Source: an uncultured Eggerthellaceae bacterium
GTDB taxonomy: Bacteria; Actinomycetota; Coriobacteriia; Coriobacteriales; Eggerthellaceae
Reading direction: 5' to 3'
DNA: 64,000 bases
NCBI GenBank assembly: GCA_934648845.1
Contig: CAKUFS010000010.1
Coordinates: forward strand, 1-64,000
Numbering within the stretch: the first letter of the stretch is position 1; the number at the start of each line of letters is the position of its first letter. A program made the translations under genes and the position numbers. Positions 43,124 to 51,458 of the stretch are shown one piece after another. The notes beneath the pieces were generated by a model. That model saw nothing but the letters and a program-made list of their open reading frames with translations, did not search any database and had not been told where the DNA came from.

Positions 43124-44914
43124 CTAGTTGTTCGCATCATGGGATTGGGCAAGCAGCTCGGCCGCATGAAGACGCGCCGCTTCGCTTTCGTCGCCCGCCA
43201 GCATGCGCGCAATCTCATCAACACGCGCAGACCCCTCAACAGGGGTAATAGTGGTTTCAGGAAGCGCGCCACCCGTTTTTGCCACCACATAGTGGCATTG
43301 CGCGCGCACCGCCACCTGCGGCAAATGCGTTACCACAAGCACCTGACGCGTTGTTGCAAGGTCGGCAAGAACATCCGCAAGTGCCACCGCCGTAGCACCG
43401 CCCACACCGGCGTCAACTTCATCGAAGATGAGCGTTTCAGCCGTATCGGCTTGACCCAGCACCACGCGCAACGCCAACATGACGCGGCTCACTTCGCCGC
43501 CCGATGCAATGCGCGCCAACGGACGTGCTGCCATTTCCGAACCAGGTCGGAACAAAAATTCAACCGTCGAAGGACCCACTTTCGTCCACGCCGCACGCGG
43601 TTGGCGCTCGATTTCGCATACGAGCTGCGCCGATCCCATGCACAAACGCTTCATCTGGTCGCATACCGCGCGCGCAAACCGAGGAGCCGCCGCTTTTCGT
43701 GCTTTATCCAACACATCTGCCGCCTGCACTAATGCCGCTTCCGCCTGATCAACCGCTGCTTGCGCCGCCTTCAAACGCGCCTCGGAATCATCCACGGCAC
43801 CCACTAAATCGGCCGCCGCATCGCGCGCCGCCAGCACATCCTCCATACGCGGCCCGTACAAACGCAACAGTCGCTGCATAGCACCCACACGTTCTTGCAT
43901 GCGCGCCAACTCAGCAGCATCCAGCTCAATGGAATCGCGATACGCACGCACATCGGCAGCAACATCTTCGGCAATATACACGGCATCGCGCAGCGATTTC
44001 GCATACGCCTGCAGCGAGTCATCAAAGCGACATGCCTGGTCAAGCACGTAAATCGCGCTGTTCAAAGCATCCAGCGCGCTTACCTCTTCACCATCGCCCG
44101 AAAGCGCACGGTACGCCCCCTCGGAAGCATTCACCAACGCTTCCGCGTTTTCCGCCTTTGCCAGCGCTTCAACAAGCTCTTCGTATTCGCCCGGCTGCGG
44201 ATCAACCTCGTTCACGCTGCGAAGAACAAACCGCGCCTCGTCAAGCTGTGCCGACGAAGAAGACGCCGCCGCACGCACGTCGTCAAGTGCAGCTTGCGCG
44301 GCCTGCGCTGCCGTAAAAGCTGCCCTGTACGTTTTGAGCGGCGCTTCCACCTGGTCTTTTGCCCAAGCATCAAGAAACGTCACATGATTTGCGGGCTTCA
44401 ACAAGCGCTGATGCTCATGCTGACCGCACAGGTCAACCACAGGGCCAATCGTCGCCGCCAGCTGCGCTGCGCTGGCCATATGCCCGTCAAGCGTCACGCG
44501 CGAGCGACCGTCTGCTCCCACGCGACGCGTTACCACAATGTCGCGCTCGCATGCGTCGGCCGCAGCGGCGTCGGCAGTGCCGCCATCGCTGGTACCCGCG
44601 CTGCTGGCATCCGCGCCAGCAGCTCCAGCACCCACACCGCCTACACCAGTGGGCGCATCTTCCCATGCCGAATCAGCATCAGTGCCTTCACCTGCGCTTT
44701 CGCGCACGAAAAAGCGACCCGAAACCACCAGCGAGTCTTCCCCATCACGCACCATCTGCGCACTGGCACGCTCGCCCATAAGCAACTTGCACGCCGAAAG
44801 CAGCGCCGTTTTGCCCGCGCCCGTCTCGCCCGTAAGCACCGTCAGCCCCGCGCACGGCGTAAGCGTGGCGTTGCGGATAAGCGCCAAATTCTCAACATGG
44901 ATTTCATCGATCAT
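43124..44914 (-). CDS. recN: DNA repair protein RecN
   Basis: RecN is an SMC-like ATPase of 596 residues that acts on double-strand breaks. Walker A is TGETGAGKTALL (29-36 region), the signature is IASGGEVSRVMLAL and Walker B is TLIFDEVDAGVGG, followed by VVTHLPQVA. The central ~200 residues are coiled coil, rich in Ala, Glu and Arg. An Ala/Gly/Asp-rich insertion of about 50 residues (71-122) interrupts the N-terminal lobe. The last ~30 codons and the following hairpin are duplicated at 40429-40558, so this copy's 3' end may have been supplied by the island. Confidence 0.94.
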   Translation of the reverse strand: MIDEIHVENLALIRNATLTPCAGLTVLTGETGAGKTALLSACKLLMGERASAQMVRDGEDSLVVSGRFFVRESAGEGTDADSAWEDAPTGVGGVGAGAAGADASSAGTSDGGTADAAAADACERDIVVTRRVGADGRSRVTLDGHMASAAQLAATIGPVVDLCGQHEHQRLLKPANHVTFLDAWAKDQVEAPLKTYRAAFTAAQAAQAALDDVRAAASSSSAQLDEARFVLRSVNEVDPQPGEYEELVEALAKAENAEALVNASEGAYRALSGDGEEVSALDALNSAIYVLDQACRFDDSLQAYAKSLRDAVYIAEDVAADVRAYRDSIELDAAELARMQERVGAMQRLLRLYGPRMEDVLAARDAAADLVGAVDDSEARLKAAQAAVDQAEAALVQAADVLDKARKAAAPRFARAVCDQMKRLCMGSAQLVCEIERQPRAAWTKVGPSTVEFLFRPGSEMAARPLARIASGGEVSRVMLALRVVLGQADTAETLIFDEVDAGVGGATAVALADVLADLATTRQVLVVTHLPQVAVRAQCHYVVAKTGGALPETTITPVEGSARVDEIARMLAGDESEAARLHAAELLAQSHDANN

Positions 44915-45019
44915 GAGTCGCGCGCCTTTCTTTTTGTTGCGCTGCCTTTCGCTGCATTCTTTCCCGTCAGTATACCAGTCGTGATACCATGAGGCGCGAA
45001 AGAAAACATAGGAGGCATC

Positions 45020-45472
45020 ATGCGAGCACTTATTCAGCGCGTCTCAAACGCGAGCGTTACCATCGATGGTGAAGAAAAAAGCGCCATTGAGCGGGGATTT
45101 CTCATTCTTTTAGGCGTGGGGCAGGAAGACACCGAAGAGCAAGCGGACAAACTATGGGGCAAAATCTCCAAACTGCGCATCTTCGATGACGAAAACGGGA
45201 AGACAAACCTCTCGCTTGCCGATATCAACGGCGATGTGCTGGTGGTTTCCCAATTCACGCTCTATGCCAGCTGCAAGAAGGGCAATCGCCCCTCGTTCAC
45301 GCAAGCCGGCGCGCCCGACGAGGCAAACCACCTGTACGAATATTTCGCTAGCCTGGTGCGTGCAACCAGTGGCGTGCGCAACGTGGGAACCGGCGAGTTC
45401 GGCGCGGATATGCAGGTCGCGCTGGTAAACCACGGCCCCTTTACCATCTGGTTGGATACCGACACGCTGTAG
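45020..45472 (+). CDS. dtd: D-aminoacyl-tRNA deacylase
   Basis: DTD hydrolyses D-amino acids mischarged on tRNA. The 150-residue product is full length, with MRALIQRVSNASVTIDGEE, the catalytic-site motif SQFTLYA (usual SQFTLxxD/A) and the C-terminal VALVNHGPFTIWLDT, matching the conserved NxGPxT signature that forms the chiral-checking pocket. AGGAGG lies before the ATG. It is divergent from recN. Confidence 0.95.
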   Translation: MRALIQRVSNASVTIDGEEKSAIERGFLILLGVGQEDTEEQADKLWGKISKLRIFDDENGKTNLSLADINGDVLVVSQFTLYASCKKGNRPSFTQAGAPDEANHLYEYFASLVRATSGVRNVGTGEFGADMQVALVNHGPFTIWLDTDTL

Positions 45473-45570
45473 CAGCACGAACCACGCGGAAGGCATCGGC
45501 GCCCAAGCAGGCGCCTGCACCCGGCCCCATCACGCGCTGCGCGCGCCGGGCGGGCTCACGAGCCCCTAAA

Positions 45571-45609
45571 AAACTCAGGGCTTGGAAGCCGAACAACTTC
45601 CAAGCCCTG
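45571..45609 (-). terminator. Terminator of the first BspA-dockerin gene
   Basis: On the minus strand CAGGGCTTGGAAG pairs perfectly with CTTCCAAGCCCTG around an 8-base loop and is followed by AGTTTTTTA. It lies 34 bases after the stop. Confidence 0.85.
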
Positions 45610-45642
45610 TCATATGAACGCCCGCCACGGTCACGCCAGCAA

Positions 45643-47931
45643 TCAGTCATCCCACCCGTAAAGAGCCGCGTACTGAATAGCGAATGCATTCGTTGCGTCA
45701 ACATCGTTGTTCCACTTCACATCGGCGCGAGAATACATGCTTTCGTAATCAGCGCGGTCGGCGTACGTATCGGGAGACACCACCATATCGTAGGCAATCT
45801 GCGCATCAACGATGTTAAGCACACCGTTTCCATTCACATCGCCGTCGAGTTTCGCATGACTTCCGATGAAATACCCGGGCACGGCGACGCCGTTATCAAC
45901 GCGCGCACGCGAAACATCGGTGCACGATGCATCAAATACGGTGCCTTCGCCGCCTTCAAGCCTGGTGCAGCCGGCGAACATGCCTTCGGATTGCGTAACC
46001 TGCTTTACCGCCAGTTTCGATGCGAAAATGGCATCAAGCCAGCTGCAATTCGCGAACATCAGCCTCATATCGGTCACGCGCGACGTGTCCAACTCGGAAA
46101 TTTCCACCGAATCCAGCCCCGTGCAGCCAGCGAACATGCTGTAACAGGTTTTCGCCGCAACGCCCTGACTTATTCTGACGTATCCAATATCCTCGCGATA
46201 ACGATACCAGGGCACCGCCTCGCAATCTTCCCCCCAGTCATCCAGCACACCCTGGGTTAGACCCGACAACGGACGAATCTGAAGAACATCCGAGCAATAC
46301 AAATCGTCATAGTCAACGAACCACTCGCACGTGCCGCTGCGCTTCCAACCTTCGGTAACGCGATGCGCCGTGTACATCATTGCGCCCGATGTGCGATTGG
46401 CATTTGCCTCAGCCACTTGGGCTGTTGTCTCATACAAAACACCCGTAGTATCCATCCAAACGCATTCATCCGCGAAGCTCTTGTCCATATGAACACCTGC
46501 AGGCAGCGTCACATTCGCAAGAGAGGTGCAATTTTCGAACATGCCCTCCGTTTCCACCGATGGCGAGAACGACCAACCCGAAAGGTCAATTGAAATCAGC
46601 GACGTGCAGCAATCGAACATGTAATGCATGTCCGTTACGCCAGACAAATCCAAACCCGAAAAATCAACCGACGTCAGATTGTTGCAGCCCACAAAAAGAC
46701 TCCGGCATGTTTTGGCCACCACACCTTGTTTGAAGCGAGCCGATATTATTTCATCGGCGTGCTCACTCCAGGGCGCGCCGTAATGATTTTCCTGCCAATC
46801 CGGCAAAGCACCCTTCCCGTAACCGGGCAGCGGACGAACCGTGAGCAGGCCGTCATCGTCTATCTTCCATTCGCATCCGCCGCTTTGCGTCCATCCCGAG
46901 GAAGGCATTGCATCGGTGGTCGTGTATGTTTCCGCACCTGAAACGCGCTCGACGTTCGCCCAAAGCATCTCTTCGTTCGAATCATATACCGCGCCTGTCG
47001 TATCTACCCACCGAGAATCATGATGGGCGCCCATGGGGGACGTTCTGAGATACGCAAGAGTATTATTATCGGTCAAATCAAGCCCCGCTGGCAACGTGAG
47101 CTGCGACACAAGCGGCGCGCCCGCAAAGGAATACATCGCATTCGTTATCGCAGAGCCGGTAAACGACGAAATGTCCACCGATTCAAGCGACAAGCAATTC
47201 TGAAACAAGCCATACATGTTGGTCACGCGCGCAGCATTGATTCCCGATAAGTTGATGCTCTTTATTGACGAGCACTCATTAAACATGGAGCTCATACTGG
47301 TCACATTCGATGCGTCAACACCTTGGAAATTTACCGTTTGCAAGGCTGCGCAACCATAGAACATGCACGTCATGTCAGTCACCCGAGAGGTATCCAAGCC
47401 CGAAAGGTCAACAGACACTAAATTAGTCCATTCCGAGAACATGTGACGACACGTCTCAGCAACAACACCAGGCTCAATGACTACGGACGTAATAGAAGCG
47501 CGAAACGATTCGTCGCGCAGCCAGGGCGCTTGCTCGGTGCGCCACAAATCCAACACGCCCGAAGCGCCGTTGCCCAAAGGACGGACGGTAAGCAGGCCGG
47601 CGTCATCGACGCGCCATTCGCACGTGCCCAATTGGTTCCATCCCGCGGTGAGTGTCGCATCAGTAGCAGAGGCGGGGTCTGCCGAAGGACCTGCTGTCGG
47701 GGCAGATGCGTGAGGCGATGCGGACTCGGTAGCCGCAGCTACCGAAGACGATGCAGGCTCGGTAGCCGCAGCGGCGGAAACAACCGCCGAGCGCGCAGCT
47801 TCTTCCGCGCTGCCTTCCGCGTCTACCGCAAGAACTTGCACGGGGAAAAGCCCCGACACTAAGACGATCGAAAGAAGAGCGCTCGCGCACGCACGCGCCG
47901 AAGAGTGAGCCGCAGAGGGCTGCTTTTTCAT
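45643..47931 (-). CDS. BspA-type leucine-rich surface protein with dockerin-like C-terminus, copy 1
   Basis: This secreted protein of 762 residues has a signal peptide (MKKQPSAAHSSARACASALL then SIVLVSGLFPVQVLA), an Ala/Ser-rich region and three repeats of a W..SGxCEW..DDxGLLTVRPL module. Each module is followed by BspA/DUF285 leucine-rich repeats such as VDLSGLDTSRVTDMTCMF. The last ~70 residues look like a dockerin: GDVNGNGVLNIVDAQIAYD and DVKWNNDVDATNAFAIQYAA, two Ca-binding loops. No LPxTG anchor is present. It may bind host or bacterial glycoproteins through the LRRs and a cohesin through the dockerin. AGGAA precedes ATG 47931. It is 60% or so similar to the next gene by eye. Confidence 0.88.
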   Translation of the reverse strand: MKKQPSAAHSSARACASALLSIVLVSGLFPVQVLAVDAEGSAEEAARSAVVSAAAATEPASSSVAAATESASPHASAPTAGPSADPASATDATLTAGWNQLGTCEWRVDDAGLLTVRPLGNGASGVLDLWRTEQAPWLRDESFRASITSVVIEPGVVAETCRHMFSEWTNLVSVDLSGLDTSRVTDMTCMFYGCAALQTVNFQGVDASNVTSMSSMFNECSSIKSINLSGINAARVTNMYGLFQNCLSLESVDISSFTGSAITNAMYSFAGAPLVSQLTLPAGLDLTDNNTLAYLRTSPMGAHHDSRWVDTTGAVYDSNEEMLWANVERVSGAETYTTTDAMPSSGWTQSGGCEWKIDDDGLLTVRPLPGYGKGALPDWQENHYGAPWSEHADEIISARFKQGVVAKTCRSLFVGCNNLTSVDFSGLDLSGVTDMHYMFDCCTSLISIDLSGWSFSPSVETEGMFENCTSLANVTLPAGVHMDKSFADECVWMDTTGVLYETTAQVAEANANRTSGAMMYTAHRVTEGWKRSGTCEWFVDYDDLYCSDVLQIRPLSGLTQGVLDDWGEDCEAVPWYRYREDIGYVRISQGVAAKTCYSMFAGCTGLDSVEISELDTSRVTDMRLMFANCSWLDAIFASKLAVKQVTQSEGMFAGCTRLEGGEGTVFDASCTDVSRARVDNGVAVPGYFIGSHAKLDGDVNGNGVLNIVDAQIAYDMVVSPDTYADRADYESMYSRADVKWNNDVDATNAFAIQYAALYGWDD

Positions 47932-47969
47932 AGAGTTCCTTCCCAACGATATTGTTTTTATCGTTTCGC

Positions 47970-47975
47970 AGTATA
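47970..47975 (-). promoter_or_regulatory. -10 element shared by the BspA-dockerin genes (copy 1)
   Basis: TATACT on the minus strand, followed by GCGAAACGATAAAAACAAT. The same TATACTGC ... CGATAAAAAC arrangement precedes copy 2 (50478-50483), so the promoters were duplicated with the genes. The -35 box is weak. Confidence 0.5.
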
Positions 47976-48030
47976 GCCGAAGCAAGCCAGATTGCAGCCG
48001 CTCGAGAGCGCGTAAAAAACGAAAGGGCGC

Positions 48031-48152
48031 TTAATTGGTTGGCTGCGCGGCCACGCGCGCATCCGCCTGAGCTTCGGCCACGGGACAGCCCGCAAACGCG
48101 TCGGACTCCATGCCCCGCAGGGCGCGTCCACGTCCAGCATCTCGCCCGCCGC
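48031..48152 (-). pseudogene. Chimeric remnant of baiN-like and LRR gene ends
   Basis: On the minus strand one frame reads AAGEMLDVDAPCG, identical to the C-terminal flavoprotein motif at about 51560. Another frame continues RGMESDAFAGCPVAEAQ to a stop, matching QGMEPDAFVGCPVAQTQ at the end of the LRR protein (50698). About 35 bases are identical to the baiN-like gene. It records an unequal recombination or deletion in this cluster. Confidence 0.7.
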
Positions 48153-48166
48153 AGTCACGCCAGCTA

Positions 48167-50431
48167 TCAGTCATCCCACCCGCAAAGAACAGCGCGCTGA
48201 ATGGCGAACGCATTCGTTGCGTCAACATCGTTGTTCCACTTCACGTCGGCGCGAGAATACATGCTTTCGTAATCGGCGCAATCGGCGTACGTCTCGGGCG
48301 ACTTCACCATATCGTAGGCAATCTGCGCGTCAACAATGTTAAGCGCGCCGTTTCCGCTCACATCGCCGTCAAGCTTCGCATGTCTTCCGATGAAATACCC
48401 GGGTGCGACGGCGCCGTTATCAACGCGCGCACGCGAAATGTCGGTATATGACGCGTTAAATGCCGTACCGCAGCCGCCTTCAAGCGCGGTGCAACCGGCA
48501 AACATGCCTTCTGATTGCGTGACCTGCTTTATGGCCAGCTTCGATGCGAAAATGGTTTCAAGCTGCTCGCAGTTGGCAAACATCAGCCGCATATCGGCTA
48601 CCCGCGAAGTATCCAGCTCGGAAATTACTGCCGAGTACAAGTTGGTGCAGCCATAGAACATGCCATAACAGGTTTTCGCTGCAACGCCCTGCTCGATTCG
48701 AATGCACTCGATTCCGTCTCGCCACGGGTACCAGGGAACGTCCTCGTAATTGCCCGACCAGTCGGCCAGCGTTCCTTGCGTAAACCCAGGAAGCGGACGA
48801 ATAACAAGCTCTCCTTCGCTCATCGACCATTCGCAGGTGCCGCATCGATCCCAACCACCCGTAGGACGAATCGCCGTATACGTCATGCTTCCCGTTTCGC
48901 GCGCAGCGTTGGCTGCAAGCATATCGGCGGTCGAGCTGTAAAGCGCGCCCGTTGCGTCTTTCCAGGAAAGATTATCTGCGGCATCATCGACCAGGCGCAC
49001 TCCCGCAGGCAAAATCAACTCCGTCAAAGATGAGCAGTCACGAAACATCCGGGTCGTATCCGCTTTCTGCACGTTATCTATGCCGGTAAGGTCAACGCGA
49101 GTAAGCTTTGCGCAACTATCGAACATATAGCGCATATCTGTAACTTGGGATGTATCCAACCCCGACAGATCAAAGGAGCTCAAGTTGTAGCAATTCTCGA
49201 AAAGACCGAAGCACGTTTTGGCAATAACGCCTTGCTCGAATCGGGCTGAAACAATGTCTTCGCTTTTCCCAGACCAGGGTGCGTTATAGACGCCTTCACC
49301 CCAATCAGGCAATACCCCTTGCTCGAAGCCAGGAAGCGGGCGAACAACCAGCAAACCGCTGCTATCCACCATCCATTCGCAGCCGCCGCTTTGCGTCCAG
49401 CCCGAAGAAGGCGCTGCATTGGTAACGGTATATGTTTCCGCGCCCGTTGTACGCATCGCATTCGCGCGAAGCATCTCATCGGTTGAACCATATACCGCGC
49501 CCGTCGTATCTACCCAGCGAAAATCTTGGCGGCCTCCTGTTGAAGACACGCCGATATACGCATGGGATTCTTGCTCCGTCAAGTTCAATTCCGCTGGCAG
49601 CGTTAGCTGCGAAAGAGAATCAGCTCCCATGAAGGAATACCCCGCATTGGTTATAGCGGAAGCACTGAACGACGAGATGTCCACCGACTCAAGGGCAGCG
49701 CAATCGCGGAACAAATCATACATATCCGTCATGTGCGCGGCGTTGATTCCCGATAAATCGATTCTTTTTATCGACGAGCATCCCCTGAACATGCCATACA
49801 TGCTAGTCACGCAGGATGCATCGATGCCCGAGAAATCCACCGACTCAAGGGCTGTACAATTACGAAACATGAGAGCCATGTCAGTCACCTGAGAGGTATC
49901 CAAGCCCGACAAGTCAGCCGAAATCAACGATGCGCAATCGGCAAACATAAAGCGACACGTAGGCGTAGACACCCCCGACTCAATGCGCACCGCCGTGATA
50001 GAGGCGCGCGTATCTTCGCTGGCCGCCCATGGCGCATAGCTAGGGCTCCACGAATCCAACACGCCCGAAGCGCCGTTGCCCAAAGGACGAATGGTAAGCA
50101 GGCCGGCGTCATCGATGCGCCATTCGCAGGTGCCCGACTTGTTCCATCCCTCGGTAAGCGTCGCGTCTGTAGCAGGGGCGGGGTCTGCCGAAAATTTCAC
50201 TTCCGCGGGTGACGCAGCTACATCGTCTGCGGAAGCGGTTGCAGCAACGTCAAGCAACGTAGGTGTCGTTTCCGCAAATGCATTCGTCGTAAGAGTCGAT
50301 GACGCAATTGCAGCAGATGCATCTGTCGCAAACACGCGCGCAGGGAAGAGCCCCGACGCCAAGGTGATCGAAAGAAGAACGCTTACGCATGCACGCGCCG
50401 AAGAGTGAACCGCAGAGGAATGTTTTTTCAT
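48167..50431 (-). CDS. BspA-type leucine-rich surface protein with dockerin-like C-terminus, copy 2
   Basis: This is a 754-residue tandem paralogue of the previous gene with the same order: signal peptide (MKKHSSAVHSSARACVSVLL), Ala/Thr-rich stretch, three CEW-RPL modules with BspA repeats (e.g. SVDFSGIDASCVTSMYGMF, VDISSFSASAITNAGYSF) and a dockerin-like end (GDVSGNGALNIVDAQIAYD, DVKWNNDVDATNAFAIQRAV). Conservation is highest in the C-terminal ~150 residues. AGGGGCTCT precedes ATG 50431. Copies have diverged in the LRR stretches, as expected if those carry binding specificity. Confidence 0.88.
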   Translation of the reverse strand: MKKHSSAVHSSARACVSVLLSITLASGLFPARVFATDASAAIASSTLTTNAFAETTPTLLDVAATASADDVAASPAEVKFSADPAPATDATLTEGWNKSGTCEWRIDDAGLLTIRPLGNGASGVLDSWSPSYAPWAASEDTRASITAVRIESGVSTPTCRFMFADCASLISADLSGLDTSQVTDMALMFRNCTALESVDFSGIDASCVTSMYGMFRGCSSIKRIDLSGINAAHMTDMYDLFRDCAALESVDISSFSASAITNAGYSFMGADSLSQLTLPAELNLTEQESHAYIGVSSTGGRQDFRWVDTTGAVYGSTDEMLRANAMRTTGAETYTVTNAAPSSGWTQSGGCEWMVDSSGLLVVRPLPGFEQGVLPDWGEGVYNAPWSGKSEDIVSARFEQGVIAKTCFGLFENCYNLSSFDLSGLDTSQVTDMRYMFDSCAKLTRVDLTGIDNVQKADTTRMFRDCSSLTELILPAGVRLVDDAADNLSWKDATGALYSSTADMLAANAARETGSMTYTAIRPTGGWDRCGTCEWSMSEGELVIRPLPGFTQGTLADWSGNYEDVPWYPWRDGIECIRIEQGVAAKTCYGMFYGCTNLYSAVISELDTSRVADMRLMFANCEQLETIFASKLAIKQVTQSEGMFAGCTALEGGCGTAFNASYTDISRARVDNGAVAPGYFIGRHAKLDGDVSGNGALNIVDAQIAYDMVKSPETYADCADYESMYSRADVKWNNDVDATNAFAIQRAVLCGWDD

Positions 50432-50477
50432 AGAGCCCCTTCCCCTTCTTTTTCAGCAATAGTTTTTATCGCATTGC

Positions 50478-50483
50478 AGTATA
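50478..50483 (-). promoter_or_regulatory. -10 element shared by the BspA-dockerin genes (copy 2)
   Basis: TATACT on the minus strand followed by GCAATGCGATAAAAACTATT, the counterpart of 47970-47975. It lies about 50 bases before the start codon. No gene is seen in 50484-50697. Confidence 0.5.
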
Positions 50484-50697
50484 GCAAAGGAACGCGCAAA
50501 CACGAGCCACCGCACTTTAACCTGCACGCACGGCTCGGAAGCGGTTGTTTGCTTTCGGCGCATCGTGCGCACGAAGCAACTTGCGTTTCGGCATACCCAG
50601 CGCGCACGTATGACATAGGAGTGGTTGTCCGCGTTTCGATGCGCGCGTTGCGCAAAGCCGCCTGCGTTTCAGAACGCACGGTCGCCCGTCTGGCAGC

Positions 50698-51453
50698 TTA
50701 TTCGTTTTCCTGCGTCTGCGCCACAGGGCATCCCACAAACGCATCGGGCTCCATGCCCTGCACGGCATCGGACATGGTCACGCGCGCCAGACGCGTGCAG
50801 CCCGCAAACGTGCGCTCTTCAATGTAGGAAATCTCATCGGGCAAATCGATACCCTCAAGGCTCGTGCAGTTTTCAAAGCACCGGCGACCAATCCAACCCA
50901 CCGAAGCAGGAAGCTCAACGGCCGCAAGCGCTGCGCAATTCGCGAACACTTCGTCTTCCAACGTGTCAAGCGTCTCCGGCAAAACCACTTCGCGCAGGCG
51001 CGCGCAATCACGAAACGCTGCATTGCCCAGAATACGCACGCCATCAGGTATTTCAACACGCTCAAGACCGCGACACCCTTTGAATGCCTCATCCCCCACA
51101 CGCTCGACTCCGCACGGCAGCGCTACCGATGAAAGCGCGTTGCAGCGCTGAAACGCCTTGGAGCCAATCTCGCGCACGCCTTCCGGAAACACGATTTCGC
51201 GCAAACCTGTGCAGCCGGAAAACGCGCCGTCCTCAATGACTTCAAGCGTAGAGGGCAGCTGCACTTCTTTGAGCTGCATGCAGGCGTTGAACGCAAACGC
51301 GCCAATGCGGCGCACGCCTTCCGGGATAATCAGGCGCGACAGCATGAACTTGTTCGTGAAGACGCGCGGCGCAATGTCGGTTACGCCGGGGGGAATGCAC
51401 ACCACCGCTTCGTCGTCGTGATAGGCATTCAGCATAATATCGAAGCTTGACAC
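50698..51453 (-). CDS. LRR_5 (BspA-like) protein without signal peptide
   Basis: This 251-residue protein consists of about nine LRR_5 repeats with the pattern LPxxLExIExGAFxGCxxL, e.g. VQLPSTLEVIEDGAFSGCTG and VALPCGVERVGDEAFKGCRG. Unlike most BspA-like proteins it has no signal peptide or anchor, so it should be cytosolic unless the start is misjudged. I start at GTG 51453, five bases after the stop of the flavoprotein gene, with AGG eight bases upstream; ATG at about 51435 is an alternative. Co-translation with the flavoprotein is likely. Function unknown. Confidence 0.75.
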   Translation of the reverse strand: MSSFDIMLNAYHDDEAVVCIPPGVTDIAPRVFTNKFMLSRLIIPEGVRRIGAFAFNACMQLKEVQLPSTLEVIEDGAFSGCTGLREIVFPEGVREIGSKAFQRCNALSSVALPCGVERVGDEAFKGCRGLERVEIPDGVRILGNAAFRDCARLREVVLPETLDTLEDEVFANCAALAAVELPASVGWIGRRCFENCTSLEGIDLPDEISYIEERTFAGCTRLARVTMSDAVQGMEPDAFVGCPVAQTQENE

Positions 51454-51458
51454 GCCTT

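Noticed and set aside
42791..43732. Plus-strand frame running from the toxin terminator across the recN end
   Set aside because: Most of it is hairpin repeats and antisense recN; no ribosome binding site or family similarity.
45643..50431. Regular repeats resembling a CRISPR array or tandem DNA repeats
   Set aside because: Periodicity comes from BspA leucine-rich protein repeats; spacing and sequence vary as in coding DNA.
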